In this document: positions 22,298-32,693 of the stretch, one piece after another
Numbering within the stretch: position 1 is the first letter of the stretch
Layout of the letters: each line of letters starts with the position of its first letter
Program-made: the position numbers and the translations under genes
Notes under the pieces: model-generated
What the model saw: only the letters and a program-made list of their open reading frames with translations
The model's database searches: none
What the model was told of the DNA's origin: nothing
NCBI GenBank assembly: GCA_014529385.2
Contig: CM043944.1
Coordinates: 57,483,268 to 57,547,267 of the forward strand
Direction of reading: 5' to 3'
DNA length: 64,000 nucleotides
From: Adiantum capillus-veneris
Lineage: Eukaryota; Streptophyta; Polypodiopsida; Polypodiales; Pteridaceae

Positions 22298-22516
22298 TTA
22301 AAATAAAATGAACACATGTACATCAAAAGAAGTGTGGTAGTTGATGAGAGGTAGAATGACAGGGTTTGGTGATGCAAGAATTTCTCCTGCTCTTTGGGCA
22401 CCAAACATGAACACCATTCGTTGTTGAAAATGGATCTTTCTACTAATTGCAACGTTTATTCTAATGTGTGGAGTGAAATGAAAGGGGAAAACCTCTATTC
22501 TCGGGCCATTATCCAT
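22298..22516 (-). CDS. Accessory ORF X, copy 2 (72 aa)
   Basis: A small ORF in the F leader, closely matching the ORF at 50510-50728 of element D. Shared pieces are ISRKIHFQQRMVFMFG / VSRKIFFQQRLVFMFG, then EIL, then SFDVHVFIL / SFDVHVFVL. The alternating hydrophobic pattern, the QQR-[LM]-V-F segment and the ending N-Y-x-x-S-F-D-V-H-V-F-[VI]-L recall the second half of ubiquitin (QQRLIF; N-I-x-x-x-S-T-L-H-L-V-L). A helix-sized piece is missing, so this is a weak structural guess. DNA differs far more than protein between D and F, which favours a translated product. Confidence 0.65.
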   Translation of the reverse strand: MDNGPRIEVFPFHFTPHIRINVAISRKIHFQQRMVFMFGAQRAGEILASPNPVILPLINYHTSFDVHVFILF

Positions 22517-22537
22517 TGTCTATGCATGACCTTATAC

Positions 22538-22750
22538 TTAAAACAAAACAAAAATATAGACGTCCAAACTAAGGTCGTACCTAATGAGAGGCAAAATAAA
22601 AGGATTTACTGATGCGTTTATCTCTGCCAACCTAAGAGGACCTAAAATTCTACGAATTACACGTTGAAATTGCAACTTAGTACTAACAATTATGTGTACC
22701 TTTTGCCTTGCAATGGGAATGAAGGGATCATACAAATTCTCGTGATTCAT
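22538..22750 (-). CDS. Accessory ORF X, copy 1 (70 aa)
   Basis: First ORF after the 5' LTR of F (its ATG lies about 76 bp from the LTR). It is a more diverged paralogue of 22298-22516: VHIIVSTKLQFQR, ILGPLRLAEI, NPFILPLIRY and SLDVYIFVLF line up with the same segments of the other two X copies. The QQR-[LM]-V-F segment has changed to FQRVIRRIL. The order X-X-Y-Y in F suggests two separate tandem duplications. Function unknown. Confidence 0.6.
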   Translation of the reverse strand: MNHENLYDPFIPIARQKVHIIVSTKLQFQRVIRRILGPLRLAEINASVNPFILPLIRYDLSLDVYIFVLF

Positions 22751-22807
22751 GCAAGCTACTTGATTATGCTAAAGGTTGAGCCTACACAAAACATACACAA
22801 GCCTGTC

Positions 22808-22826
22808 CTCAGTGGGGGCACCAATT
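22808..22826 (-). promoter_or_regulatory. Primer-binding site region of F
   Basis: After the 5' LTR the minus strand reads AATTGGTGCCCCCACTGAGG. TGG three bases from the LTR is the expected start. The same sequence follows G's 5' LTR. I could not assign the primer tRNA. Confidence 0.65.
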
Positions 22827-24323
22827 TGAGGCGGTCCGGGGCGGGCAACAAGAAGAGTGGCCTTTAGACACCCTTCAAGGCTCCCGTGCTGCTCAATGGG
22901 GCTGGGGCACAACACAACACAAACCAAAACAACAAACCCACCGCCAAATCCCAACTACACAAGGGGCACCACCTAGTTTAAGAGCGAACTAGGACGCAAA
23001 AGAGGAGAATCGTTAGAGCAACCCACAAACAAGCAAGGAATTACACTAACCCTAACACCAATGGTATATATATAAGGAGTAAGATGGAATTGTACTTTGG
23101 AGATAATAGAGAGAGGCATAGAGATGGTGTATGTACATGGAGAGCTCATATGAGAGCTATGGGAGTAAGTGGGGAGGTTAATGGTGAAGAAGGTGAGAGA
23201 AAACATTGAAGGTGCAGGTTTGAGTGAGGGATTGAGAGGAATGTGTGTGTGTGTGTGTGTGTGTAGAAGTGTGGAAAGAGGTGAGAGAAGACTATGGGCT
23301 ACTTGTGAGAAAAGTGGGCAAACTGGGGTCCACTCAAAAAATCATATCTCACCGTTGGTAGCTCCAAAAATCATGGAAAAATTTGAGGTGATTATTCAAA
23401 GCGTGGGCTACATTTTCTCTTTTGACCACTGCTCCAAATTCGGAGTGGAGATGGATATTAAAAATCCCACCAAAAGACCTGTTTTTTCTTCACAAAAAGT
23501 CTTCAGTGGCCCCCTCCTTTGTTGAATTTGTACAATGCATCCAAGAGTGAGCCCCTCCTTTGTCATATCATAATACAAAGCATCCAAGTTGCCCTTGACA
23601 CATGCATGGAGGAGGATTATTGGTGAATAAAGAAATATATACATGGTGGGACTAGTGTATGGACTATTCATGGACTTTAGCTCAATGAGCACATGGTGTT
23701 AGAATAATGAGTAAAAATAATAATAAAAATATGGAGGAGTTATGGATATGGAAAGATATTGGAATCATATGATATGGTCCCTCTTTGAATTATTTTGGGT
23801 GAAAGAGGAAAAGGTATGCAAGTAAATAATATAATAAACGTAACCAATGAGTAGAAATCAATTTTTTGTTTTCACGAGGGTGAGGGTGAAAATGTGGGAG
23901 TGATTTGTATAAAGGAAAAATATGAGGTTAGAGTATGTACATATTGGCAAAAAATATAATTATGGTGTAAGAGGATGAAAGAAGGTGTACATAGGTTTAA
24001 TAAAACACACACCTAAGTAGAAATATTTAAATAAAATACCAAAATAATTATAAAAAATCCCTATATTTAGGCCATATATACAATGAAATATTTACACACA
24101 AAGAGGCCATAATATAATTTTATTTTTTATTTTTTTTATTTTTTTGGCTCAACTAGCCCAGTGACTAGCTAGCTGAGGGTTTTTAAGAAGATATGGGAAA
24201 AGCCCCTAACTCACACACGCCTATGTACAGTGAAATGGTAGGGATAGCCATAGCGTTTGGGTGAATTTGGTAGTGTGGAGTAACTTACTATGGCAATTAT
24301 GAAAAGCCAAAAAACGGCTATCA
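22827..24323 (-). repeat. 5' LTR of F (1497 bp, internally deleted)
   Basis: Matches 13972-15948, but joins ACACCAATGG directly to TATATATATAAGGAG, losing the GA-rich block. Ends GGCTATCA at 24323, where B resumes. Confidence 0.9.
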
Positions 24324-24720
24324 ATCCCAAATCTCAAGTTTGAGCTAAAAATACCCTGTGGAAGCCAAGATACAAGCTAAGGTTCCTGTCTTCTGGTCCT
24401 GAGACTGTTTTGAGTGCTGTTTCAAGTGCAGTTCACTAAAAGTGCTCTAACTTTTGATAAGCAACTCCAAATGGAGTCAGGTATAGCTAGGAAGAAAGCT
24501 TGCGGGCAATAGCACACACCTAGACCTGAATATTTAGAGTTGAATTTTTCTAGGTTTCCTAATTCCAAACTTTTAGGGTACCTAGAACATTTCCAGAGAC
24601 CAAAAAAGTCACAAATTCTTACTTTTTAGAGACTTGACCAGGGGCAAAAAGGGATTGTGTGCACTAAGCCAAGGTGTTCTTATCAAGGACCATCTTGAGA
24701 GTATTGAGTGAGGCTTAAAC
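24324..24720 (+). other. Remaining leader of B before gag
   Basis: Non-coding continuation of the B leader after F. It has no copy of the palindromic motif. It shows the same flavour of sequence as the earlier leader (CTTACTTTTTAGAGACTTGACCAG) and ends at the gag ATG. Confidence 0.6.
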
Positions 24721-26637
24721 ATGACAACTCATCCATCATTAGGGTTTCCCACTCAACTCAGAGCTATGCCACCTACACAAACAGCGAGAAATACTGCAAC
24801 ACCTATAACAAAAGGGTTGAGACAAGAGCATGAGGCTTATCAATCATATCAAGCCAAACCTCAAGGCATGGCTCATGGATATTTGTCAAGTGATCATGTA
24901 GCTCACTGGAAGCCAAACCAATCAACTAAAATGCGGGAGTTTGAAAGATCAAAAGTGGAAATTGCTGGAGACTTAGAGGAGAAGCATCCTCTAATCAACA
25001 AACCCAACGTGAGGTTCATCAAAACCAATGAAGCCACGAGAGTTCTAACGGATTACACTTATGATGGCATTTATAGGTTACATGTTGGGGATCAAAAAAA
25101 CTTCTATAGATGTTTAAATTCCATCATTGAAGAGTTGACAGATTACAAGAACCTCTATGCCTTCACATACACAGATGACCAGGGAGTGCAAGTTCTAATG
25201 GTAGATAAGTATGGACGAGAGTACAAACTTATCAGCCCAATTGATCTAGAAAGATATACATACATGGGTACTCCAATCTCTACTTACTTCCTTCAATCGA
25301 GTGTAAGCGTACCAGGGTTTTTTGAGACTGATATGCAAAAAGCTAACGTTGAAACTATGGGATCAAATGGACCTCAAACATCCAAAATAGCTATTCAAGG
25401 GAGTGTAGCTCCTACCTCATTGAGTGGAACCAAGAGACCACCAATTAGACTTACAAATCCATCAACATTTCCAAAACATGTCTCAAAGGGGATTCCACCA
25501 GGATTTGCTCCAAGACGAGAAGAAGGAACGAGGGATGTCTTTGTGAGAGACCCCAACACGCTAAGATACATGGTTGAACCAGAACCAATGAGACCATATC
25601 AATTGGACAAATGTGTCAAGAAGAAATTTGATGGATTAGGGGATCCATACGTACATGCATCCTTGTTCAAACAAGTGTTAAGAGCCGAACAAGTATTTTA
25701 TTTTCATACACAGTATGAGGGATTTGGCTTAACCTTGGAAGGGATAGCATTGAATTGGTTCCAACCATTGGACAAAAATGCCTTCTCAAACATTGAACAA
25801 GTGTTGCAAGAATTTGTTGTGGAGTTCTCTAAAAGGGGAATCAAGCACAACACAGTGTCCCAAATCTATGCATTCAAGAAAAAAGAAGATGAGAGAGTGA
25901 AGGAAGCATCGCTACGCTTCAAACAATATATAGAGAGATGTCCGGAACGCGAGTTACCATAGGATGAAAGATTATCAATTCTCTTCATAGAGGGTTTGAA
26001 AAATGAAACTCTCAAGAAAGATTTGCACTTAAAAGGATGTACTCCCTTTGAACAAGTCATGAGAGAAGCGTTATACCTAGTTGACAATTGTAAAGCCTAT
26101 GGCGAGGAAATTGGTGATACAAAGATCGCTCTGGATAATGCTCCTTTAGCATCTAGTGAAACCAAAACAAGGCAAGTGGTTAGGTCTCAATTAATGACCA
26201 ACCTAGACCTAGATGAGCTAGCAGCACAAGTAGCACAACGAATAAAATGGTGTGCCATCGAGCAAAAATGGACCAATCATGAGATGAGTGAGTGCTACTA
26301 TAATCAAACCTACACGAGGGGGATACTATTTGGACATCAAATAGAAAAACAAATGCCATTAGCAGATCATCCATTATTTCAAAATAGGGTTGTATCAAGG
26401 GCTTTACAAAGAGATGAGGTATCAGAGGTATCACAACCTAGGCTAGGGCAAGAACCTATGAGAAAACTCTATTCATTGAATGAGGACACTCTGATGTTCA
26501 TAGCCAATCAAGAGCGTAGACCAGAGACCTTTCTGGCTAAGCAAGAACAACCATCAATTGTGCCACCAGTGACTCAACAAGATAGACCATGCTACAAGTG
26601 TGGAGGTAATCATTGGGCCAAGAATTGTTCTGTGTAG
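24721..26637 (+). pseudogene. Gag of element B with one in-frame stop
   Basis: A 638-codon frame broken once by TAG at 25960 (RELP-stop-DERLSILF), probably a CAG to TAG change. The capsid-like part carries LNWFQPLDKNAFSNIEQVLQEF, a standard retrotransposon gag stretch, then RLSILFIEGLKNETLKKDL. A zinc knuckle CYKCGGNHWAKNC lies near the end (about 26591-26630). The N-terminal 250 residues are rich in Gln, Thr and Pro and have no match I recognise. Two closely spaced stops (26635, 26641) separate it from the next part of the same frame. Confidence 0.8.
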
Positions 26638-26643
26638 AGATAA

Positions 26644-27900
26644 TTGGATATTGTTTGGAGTGTGCCATTACACATTGTTCCAAATTGTCCAAAACACCCA
26701 AACAAACAGGGGAAAACAACAATGAATGTTGTGGGAGTGGTACCTTCTCCAAGTGGATCAGAGGTAGAACCCAATATTCCTGTGAAGGTAGTGACTAGAG
26801 CCCAAGCAAAAGAAAATTCTGAGGAGAAAGATCAACAACCCAAACAAGGGGAAACAACTAGTGTGTCAGTGAGGACTGGGATAAAATCTTGGAAAGCCAA
26901 AAGAGACAGAATTAAAGCAAAAATAATTACAAATCAAACTGCACTACAAACAGAATTACAAGAGACAAAGGAGCAGTTAAAACAAGAACAAGAAATCAAA
27001 ACGGTGGTGAGCAAAAGGAAACCAAGGAAGGTGTCTTCCGGAGGATCTGTGTTGGTAGACAAAGTCCTAGAGCCACTAGATGCTGCACTGGAAGTATATG
27101 AGGCTAGATTGAAACCCAACCAAACCCTAGAGCAACGAGGGATGAAATATCGTCATGCTGAGGTAGAGACTGAGAGGTTGAAAATGTGTACGGAATTGGT
27201 AAAAATTGCACAGGCAATGATGGATCCTGAAGCACCAATTCCACCTCAGCAAAGGTTGTTGAAACATTAACTCAAAGAAACATTGATCTAGAATCACAAA
27301 AGGATGTGCAAGCAAAGACTGCAACACATGAAACCAACAACCTAGAAATTCAACTAGATGATCAAGTAGTGGCCAACACCACTAATGATACAAGGTCAAG
27401 ATCACAATTTATGGCACCTATCCCAGAGATAGATGAGCCATGGCCAAATAAATTGTGGGAAGCAATTAGAAGTGCAAAAGATGGAAGTGCGACTTTTCAA
27501 TCTGCACCCATAAATGAGGTCAGTATAGGGCATGAAGTCTATCAGGGAGACATTCAATCTCTAAATGGAGATGCAGGGACAAAAGTTTCAATTGAAAGCA
27601 AACCAGAGTCCTTTAAGACCTTACCCTCATACATATGAGAACATGAGGCAGACTCAGAGACTAGAGTGGTGCTATCTCAGACGAAATCCATATCCAAGAT
27701 GATGGAAAGAGTATGCAAGATTTGATGTCAGCTCCAATACAGTGCACCATTACTCTATTTGAATTGCTTAAGATTAGACCACATGTATGGGATGAAGTAG
27801 GCAACAATTTGGGGAAGATGGGATTAAAGATACCTCTTCAAGATCTACCCTCAAATGAACAATAAAAAAAAAAACTCAACAAGAAAGTGCAAACGCTAAA
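26644..27900 (+). pseudogene. Gag-protease linker of B, interrupted frame
   Basis: Continues in the gag frame (27306-27638 is in another frame). The first part has VPLHIVPNCPKHPNKQ, which looks like the end of a second knuckle-like segment, then an acidic/basic region with a likely coiled coil (LQTELQETKEQLKQEQE, about 26940-27000). Several stops and at least one frameshift follow up to 27900. No enzyme motif is visible. Confidence 0.55.
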
Positions 27901-27903
27901 CCT

Positions 27904-28404
27904 GTGCCAATAAACAAGGTGGGGGAATATTGCGAAGGAGAAGAAGGAAACACCACCTTACTTGTGGAACACAAAGGAGTTAAAACATTGGCTATACTTG
28001 ATAGTGGGGCTAGAGTAGCCATAGCCACAAAAGACATTTGGGAAAAATGGGATAGACCAGTGCTTAGGAAAACTAGAATGAAGCTGCAACTTGCAGATGG
28101 ATACACGGAAAAAACTATGGGTATCTTAGAGCAAATTATTGTGACTTCTTGTGGAATTGAATATGAACATACATTTGCAATAGTAGATTTTGGAAAAGGG
28201 AACAATTTTGATATCATTTTAGGAAGACCTTTCATGCGTCAACTTAAGATGGTTCAAGATTGGGGCTATGACTATATCTACTTGAGACAGAAAAAGGTCA
28301 CCACAAAAACAAGCATAAAAGACCATAGCTATAGAGATGTGAATAGAACTCCTTTAGAAGAAATTGACTCTACTATAGTCAATGGGAAAGAGATACCTGT
28401 GTGA
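27904..28404 (+). pseudogene. Retropepsin-like protease of B
   Basis: In the same frame as gag. It shows LAILDSGARVAIATKDIW, with the canonical D-S-G active site, the flap-region stretch MKLQLADGYTEKTMG, and the ending FDIILGRPFMRQL, matching [IV]-I-L-G-[RM]-[PD]-[FW]. It would cleave the polyprotein as a homodimer. The catalytic parts look intact. Upstream and downstream stops in the frame (TGA at 28402) are why it is listed as part of a broken gene. In an Athila/Tat element RT should follow, but it does not. Confidence 0.82.
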
Positions 28405-28428
28405 CTACAAACCAAACAAGAACTTTGG

Positions 28429-29604
28429 ATGTGTGGTGCTTCGAAGTGTGGAAGCTCAGTGAAGGAGGATTGCATCCTAGAAAGATCAACGGACGATGAA
28501 GCTTACATACCGGAACCATTTCCAGAGGAGTTATTTGAGCCATTTGGATGGATTCAAATATTGGCAACCTTGGATGTGTATGTAAATGAGCTAACTCCAA
28601 CCAAGTTTTGTAATGAAGAAGGCTACGACCTAGTTTCATGTTTTATGTTGAAAGTGTTGAAGGAAGCTAATGAAGTTTGTGAGTGTGAAAGAAGAAAAAG
28701 TGAGATAGATAGATACATCCTGGAGCATGAGGCAAAATTGAAAACGAAGGAAGCAGAGCAACCACAAGAATATGTCATTATTGACATACCTAAAGAAACA
28801 ACAAAAGCTGTTTCAAAGAAGCTGACTCCAGAAAAAGTGCAAATGAAAGTAGATGAAGGAGAAAAGCTTCCAAGTTCAACGGCAAATCTTCAACAAACAC
28901 AAGATCAAAAGAAGAACAGGGACAAGGAAGAAGATGGACTATCTCCTACGATAATCAAATTCAGCATATGCGGAAAAATAGGACTCAAAATAACATGTTC
29001 AACTGTGATAGATCCAGAAGTAACAAAGAATCTAATGACTTATGGAACGTGGATCATGACGGGAAAGCCACCAATCAATGAGCTAGAAGAAACAGTTTAC
29101 ACAAGTTCAAAAATGCCGATTCCTAGCTTTGGAGTGGCAGAAGCTGTACTCAAATTGAGTACCGGGGAGTATAAAGATACTTTCCACATAATCAACTCCC
29201 ATTATATCAAAGAGAGTGTGATCCTGACAGAAAGCTGGAGGAACATCTTTTTTCGACAACAATCAAAAGCTTCAACAACAACAACGGTAAGACTCCACGA
29301 AGCTTCTCAAATCCATGCAAAGAAGAAATCGCCAACCATCATGGAAAAAGGTAAAGCAAAGGTAAACATTGAAGTATATCAACCTGGCCAGACGACTTTA
29401 CCTTCGACGAGCCTCCATCAAATTTCCCACGAAAAGCCTCTACATCAAGAGCCACACCATCAGCAATGCAATGGAAACCAAAGAAAAAAGTCTATCAACC
29501 AAAGTTTCCATCACAAAAAAGCATCCAGAAAAAGCCGAAGAATGTCAAGCAGGTGTTGGTATCCAAAGAGCACATCCAAGTCAAAGACCCAGTTGGATAC
29601 ATGA
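28429..29604 (+). CDS. B ORF with a protease-like domain lacking the catalytic motif (391 aa)
   Basis: In the gag-protease frame after one stop. Residues about 180-290 imitate the fold of the preceding protease. LKITCSTVIDPEVTKNL stands where TLAILDSGARVAIAT is expected, then FGVAEAVLKLSTGEYKDTFHII parallels MGILEQIIVTSCGIEYEHTFAI, and SVILTESWRN parallels FDIILGRPFMR. The D-S-G is replaced, so this copy could not cleave. The N-terminal 120 residues are acidic with a predicted coiled-coil-like run (CECERRKSEIDRYILEHEAK). The C-terminus is basic and His/Gln-rich. The homology is my own alignment by eye. Confidence 0.55.
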   Translation: MCGASKCGSSVKEDCILERSTDDEAYIPEPFPEELFEPFGWIQILATLDVYVNELTPTKFCNEEGYDLVSCFMLKVLKEANEVCECERRKSEIDRYILEHEAKLKTKEAEQPQEYVIIDIPKETTKAVSKKLTPEKVQMKVDEGEKLPSSTANLQQTQDQKKNRDKEEDGLSPTIIKFSICGKIGLKITCSTVIDPEVTKNLMTYGTWIMTGKPPINELEETVYTSSKMPIPSFGVAEAVLKLSTGEYKDTFHIINSHYIKESVILTESWRNIFFRQQSKASTTTTVRLHEASQIHAKKKSPTIMEKGKAKVNIEVYQPGQTTLPSTSLHQISHEKPLHQEPHHQQCNGNQRKKSINQSFHHKKASRKSRRMSSRCWYPKSTSKSKTQLDT

Positions 29605-30289
29605 AACACGGGTTCAACCACAACAACAAAAAATGACAGGGTGGATAGCATCAAATGAGTCAATCATCGCTCAAGGCTACTTCCAAGGAAACACTAATGT
29701 TTGGGCCAAAAAGCCTAAAGTAACAGCTTGGACCTACCCACCTCAACCAACGAGTTCTACAAGGAACAAGACGCGCCATCAATGGAATACAAAATACTCA
29801 GGCAAGTGAAAGAACACCAACAAAAGGCAAACAAAAAGACCTTCCAAGCGGGCAACGCAAAAAGTTTGGGTACCGAAATCAGACTTCAACGAAGATACCC
29901 AACACAAACAGGTGAATCAGCGGGTGATTCCAGTGAAGCTACTTGAAGCACAAGGATTCTATGAAGGTAACACCCAAATATGGTTACCCAAAGTAGTTGC
30001 TCCACCTAGAGCCACTAAGACCAACCAAGTAGCAAAGGACCCCACACAAAGACAATCAACAACAACAAAGAGCCAATGGAGACCAATTACAACCAAGGCT
30101 GTTGCAATCTATAGATGGATACCTTGTCATCAATTACAAAAGAAGGGATTTTACAACGGAAATCATCAGGTCTGGATACCAAAGCCTAGTGTCCATCAAA
30201 TTATAGAAGAAGATAAAATGCCAAAGACGGTCACACAAGGACCAAAAACAAGATGGGTTCCAAAACTGCTAGTGGAAACTCAATCATAG
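29605..30289 (+). pseudogene. B tail region with repeated G-[YF]-x-x-GN-x-x-[VI]-W motif
   Basis: In the +1 frame relative to gag. Three spaced copies of a short motif occur: AQGYFQGNTNVWAKK (about 29670-29715), AQGFYEGNTQIWLPK (about 29948-29990) and KKGFYNGNHQVWIPK (about 30138-30185). Each is preceded by a W/V-I-P or W-I-A segment. A stop (TGA, 29807) lies between copies 1 and 2. Basic, Lys/Gln/Thr-rich composition suggests nucleic-acid binding, but no family is recognised. It occupies the position where RT and integrase are missing. Confidence 0.5.
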
Positions 30290-31670
30290 AGAACCCACAC
30301 ATCTCGACAATCGCTTCTCATGGAAATTAATGCAAAGGCTACATAAAGCCATATCAGAGCTGAAGGACTTGTTTATAAAGAAGTATCAATATACAACAAC
30401 CAAGTCAAGAGGAGCCAAAATATGCCAACCTACTCAACAAAATGGTGGCATCCAAAGACCAAAGCAATGATAGAGGCCTTAATCTCAAGAACTTATGGCA
30501 TTGGGTTTCAGGCCATGAACAAGTAAGTCCAAGTTTCCATTAAAAATACAGGGCATAAAAGTCAAGAGTCGGGCAGCTAAGCCACTAAATGAGCAAGGCA
30601 TTAGTCCCAAAGCTTCAAGTAATATTCTCTGTGGTCTAAGAGTCTTAGCTATTCTAGGTACTGCTCAAGGTGGAGGAGTTGAGCATATTTACATTGTGTC
30701 GCTCATGCTGGTATAGGTGAGCATAAGAGTCCAAGTCTATGTATTTTAAGTTTGGTAAAGTGAAGAAGAGAGTCCAAAAGACACTCATGCACTATGCATA
30801 GTGAGTTATGAGTGGAGAAGCTTCAACATCAAAAACCCTTCTTGGAAATGTGGAAGCTATTGAGATGTCCTTGGATATCACATGTGCTACATTTGTTCCT
30901 TGAAGCACCCAACAACTCATTTTTCACACAGCATGATTTTCTTGAAAGAACTCTTGTGTGCATATAGAGTGGCCCATAATTGGCACTTGCATTATGCACT
31001 CTTACTTTACTTCTCCCAAGCACTCACCTTGCATGAACAGGTACTCAACTTCCATGGGTTCAACACCAATAAGAGCGTATACCAAAGGTTTTTTTTCCCA
31101 CTGGGTTTTTCCCTTTGGTCAGTTAGGTTCTAGACCCTAATTTAGAAACATCCATCACTATTCTATTTTATATATTCCTTCCATCAAATGAAACCAATAA
31201 AGAATTTGTTACACGATCTTCAAAGAGAGAAAGTGGGGCCACATTGTTCTCAACTACGCTTCGACAAGAGTAGCTCTTATCTTCAAAGATACCAACAAAG
31301 CTCTATTGACAAAGTGGCAAAGAAAATCAAATTGGAGATGCCAGTGCACACACGTCAAAGTCTCAAAAATTTTGAGATAAGAGCTCCAATAAAAAGTCAA
31401 CTGCACACCAGGAGGCAAAGTATCCAAAGAAGCAGGTATCAGCGACCAACTCAAAAATGGAAAGGTAAATCAGGATGTGCAACAACATGCACAAATGCCT
31501 CGTCCACAACATCCAAATCACGAAGAACACATGTTCATCCATCAAAGGAAAATGGGCACCCCATTTGAACAAGCAAAACATGCCAGATATAACTCAATCA
31601 AGGAAGGGGGGAGTCTCATCAACAAGAAGACCAGACTACAAATGGTCATGTCAAGGGACGACACGAGCTA
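30290..31670 (+). other. 3' untranslated region of B
   Basis: About 1.4 kb between the last ORF and the polypurine tract. Only short ORFs without recognisable domains. No envelope-like or pol motifs seen on either strand. Confidence 0.55.
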
Positions 31671-31682
31671 GGAAGGGGGGAG
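31671..31682 (+). promoter_or_regulatory. Polypurine tract of B
   Basis: GGAAGGGGGGAG lies directly before the 3' LTR start TGTTTGG. Confidence 0.9.
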
Positions 31683-32688
31683 TGTTTGGAGCTGATAACA
31701 ACATACAAGTGCCCACCTAGCCAAGGCGCCCATTGGGTCAGCCAGCCAAAGTTTTGATGTGGTCACATTATTTTCCCGATGTTTAATACATCAAACCCTC
31801 TAAAAGCCTAATGACAATCGTCTATGCCGGCCACTTTAGAAAGCCCTAGGTATATAATACACTAAGGTTAGTGGGAAAGGGAGATCATTTTTTGAAGATA
31901 AGTGACTATTGCGTCACGCACAGAGAGCTACCTCTTTGCTCCAACTTGTAATCATCGCTTCTGTGGCTATGGTAATCCAAATTCAGTTTTGTTTCTTGCA
32001 TTGTGTTCCTCTTACTCTGCTCTTTCATTTAAGTATAAGCATTCAAGATTCGGTGAAGGTTTCAAACGCATCCGTTTAGGCCTTAAATCGCTGTTTTGAG
32101 TGTTTATATGCGTATTTTATGTTGTTTTGACCCTAGGAGAGGCTTTAGGGACCTAAAACGACCCTTTAGGATCATCCGTTTACTGTTTTTGCGTACTTTG
32201 GGAGGAACGATCGCGATCATTATACCTTCCTATAATGCTGTGACAGTGATAGGATATGTTTGTGATAGTCCCCCGTAGCTTCCCTTCAAGTTTCGTGCGA
32301 TTCCGATATGATTTGCATGGTGAACGGGCGTGATGACTGTAGAGCTGTGTAGAAGGACATTGGCAGATTACTTGGCTTTAGTGCGATTGATTTTCTTGTA
32401 GAGTTAGTAGTTGCATCTCTTCGAGTTCACTTCATTAGGATTGACACCCTAGTGAGCTTCCATGCCTCATCCGAGTCTCTTCCCCTGTATCGATAATTTA
32501 TGTTGATGCTTGAGAGCTATGCTATGGATGCTTGTGAGTTAGTAGTTGCATCTCTTCGAGTTCAGTTCATTAGGATTGACACCCTAGTGAGTTTCCATGC
32601 CTCATCCGAGTCTCTTTCCTTGTATCGATAATTTATGTTGATGCTTGAGAGCTATGCTATGGACGTCCGTCGCGGCGACCTGCAAACA
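31683..32688 (+). repeat. 3' LTR of B (1006 bp) with 135-bp internal duplication
   Basis: Same ends as 10801-11721. A block beginning GTTAGTAGTTGCATCTCTTC occurs at 32403 and again at 32538, giving a 135-bp tandem duplication absent from the 5' LTR. About 50 bp near 31830 are missing relative to the 5' LTR. Confidence 0.9.
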
Positions 32689-32693
32689 ACCGC

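Larger units (their letters stand above)
13972..24323 (-). mobile_element. Tat-like Ty3/gypsy element F, intact gag-pol, inserted in B
   Basis: LTRs 13972-15948 and 22827-24323 start TGAGGCGGTCC and end ACGGCTATCA. They are almost identical except for one deletion of about 480 bp in the right copy and a shorter GT run. Minus-strand order is: 5' LTR, primer site, X ORFs, Y ORFs, gag-pol, polypurine tract, 3' LTR. The single 1759-codon gag-pol frame is unbroken, so F is probably the youngest insertion here. No clean TSD is seen because an extra leader fragment lies at 13880-13971. Confidence 0.92.
10801..32688 (+). mobile_element. Gypsy-like non-autonomous element B (gag and protease, no RT or integrase)
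   Basis: LTRs 10801-11721 and 31683-32688 share TGTTTGGAGCTGATAACAAC at the start and CAAACA at the end. Flanks are ACCAC (10796-10800) and ACCGC (32689-32693), a TSD with one mismatch, inside copia A. The primer site is TGGCGCCACTGCCGGGGA, close to the Asp-tRNA type used by Athila/Tat elements. The polypurine tract is GGAAGGGGGGAG. Own length is about 11.4 kb after removing F. Coding capacity is a gag-protease frame (24721-29604) plus a repeat-bearing tail (to 30289). I find no RT, RNase H or integrase motifs. Confidence 0.88.

Noticed and set aside
13880-24323. The two nearly identical blocks (13880-15948, 22735-24323) as an assembly duplication
   Set aside because: They bracket gag-pol, primer site and polypurine tract in the correct LTR arrangement and differ by a defined deletion, as true LTRs do. 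Only the extra 92 bp remains suspicious.
30290-31670. Envelope-like gene after the B polyprotein
   Set aside because: Only short frames, with no signal peptide plus membrane segment pattern on the plus strand.
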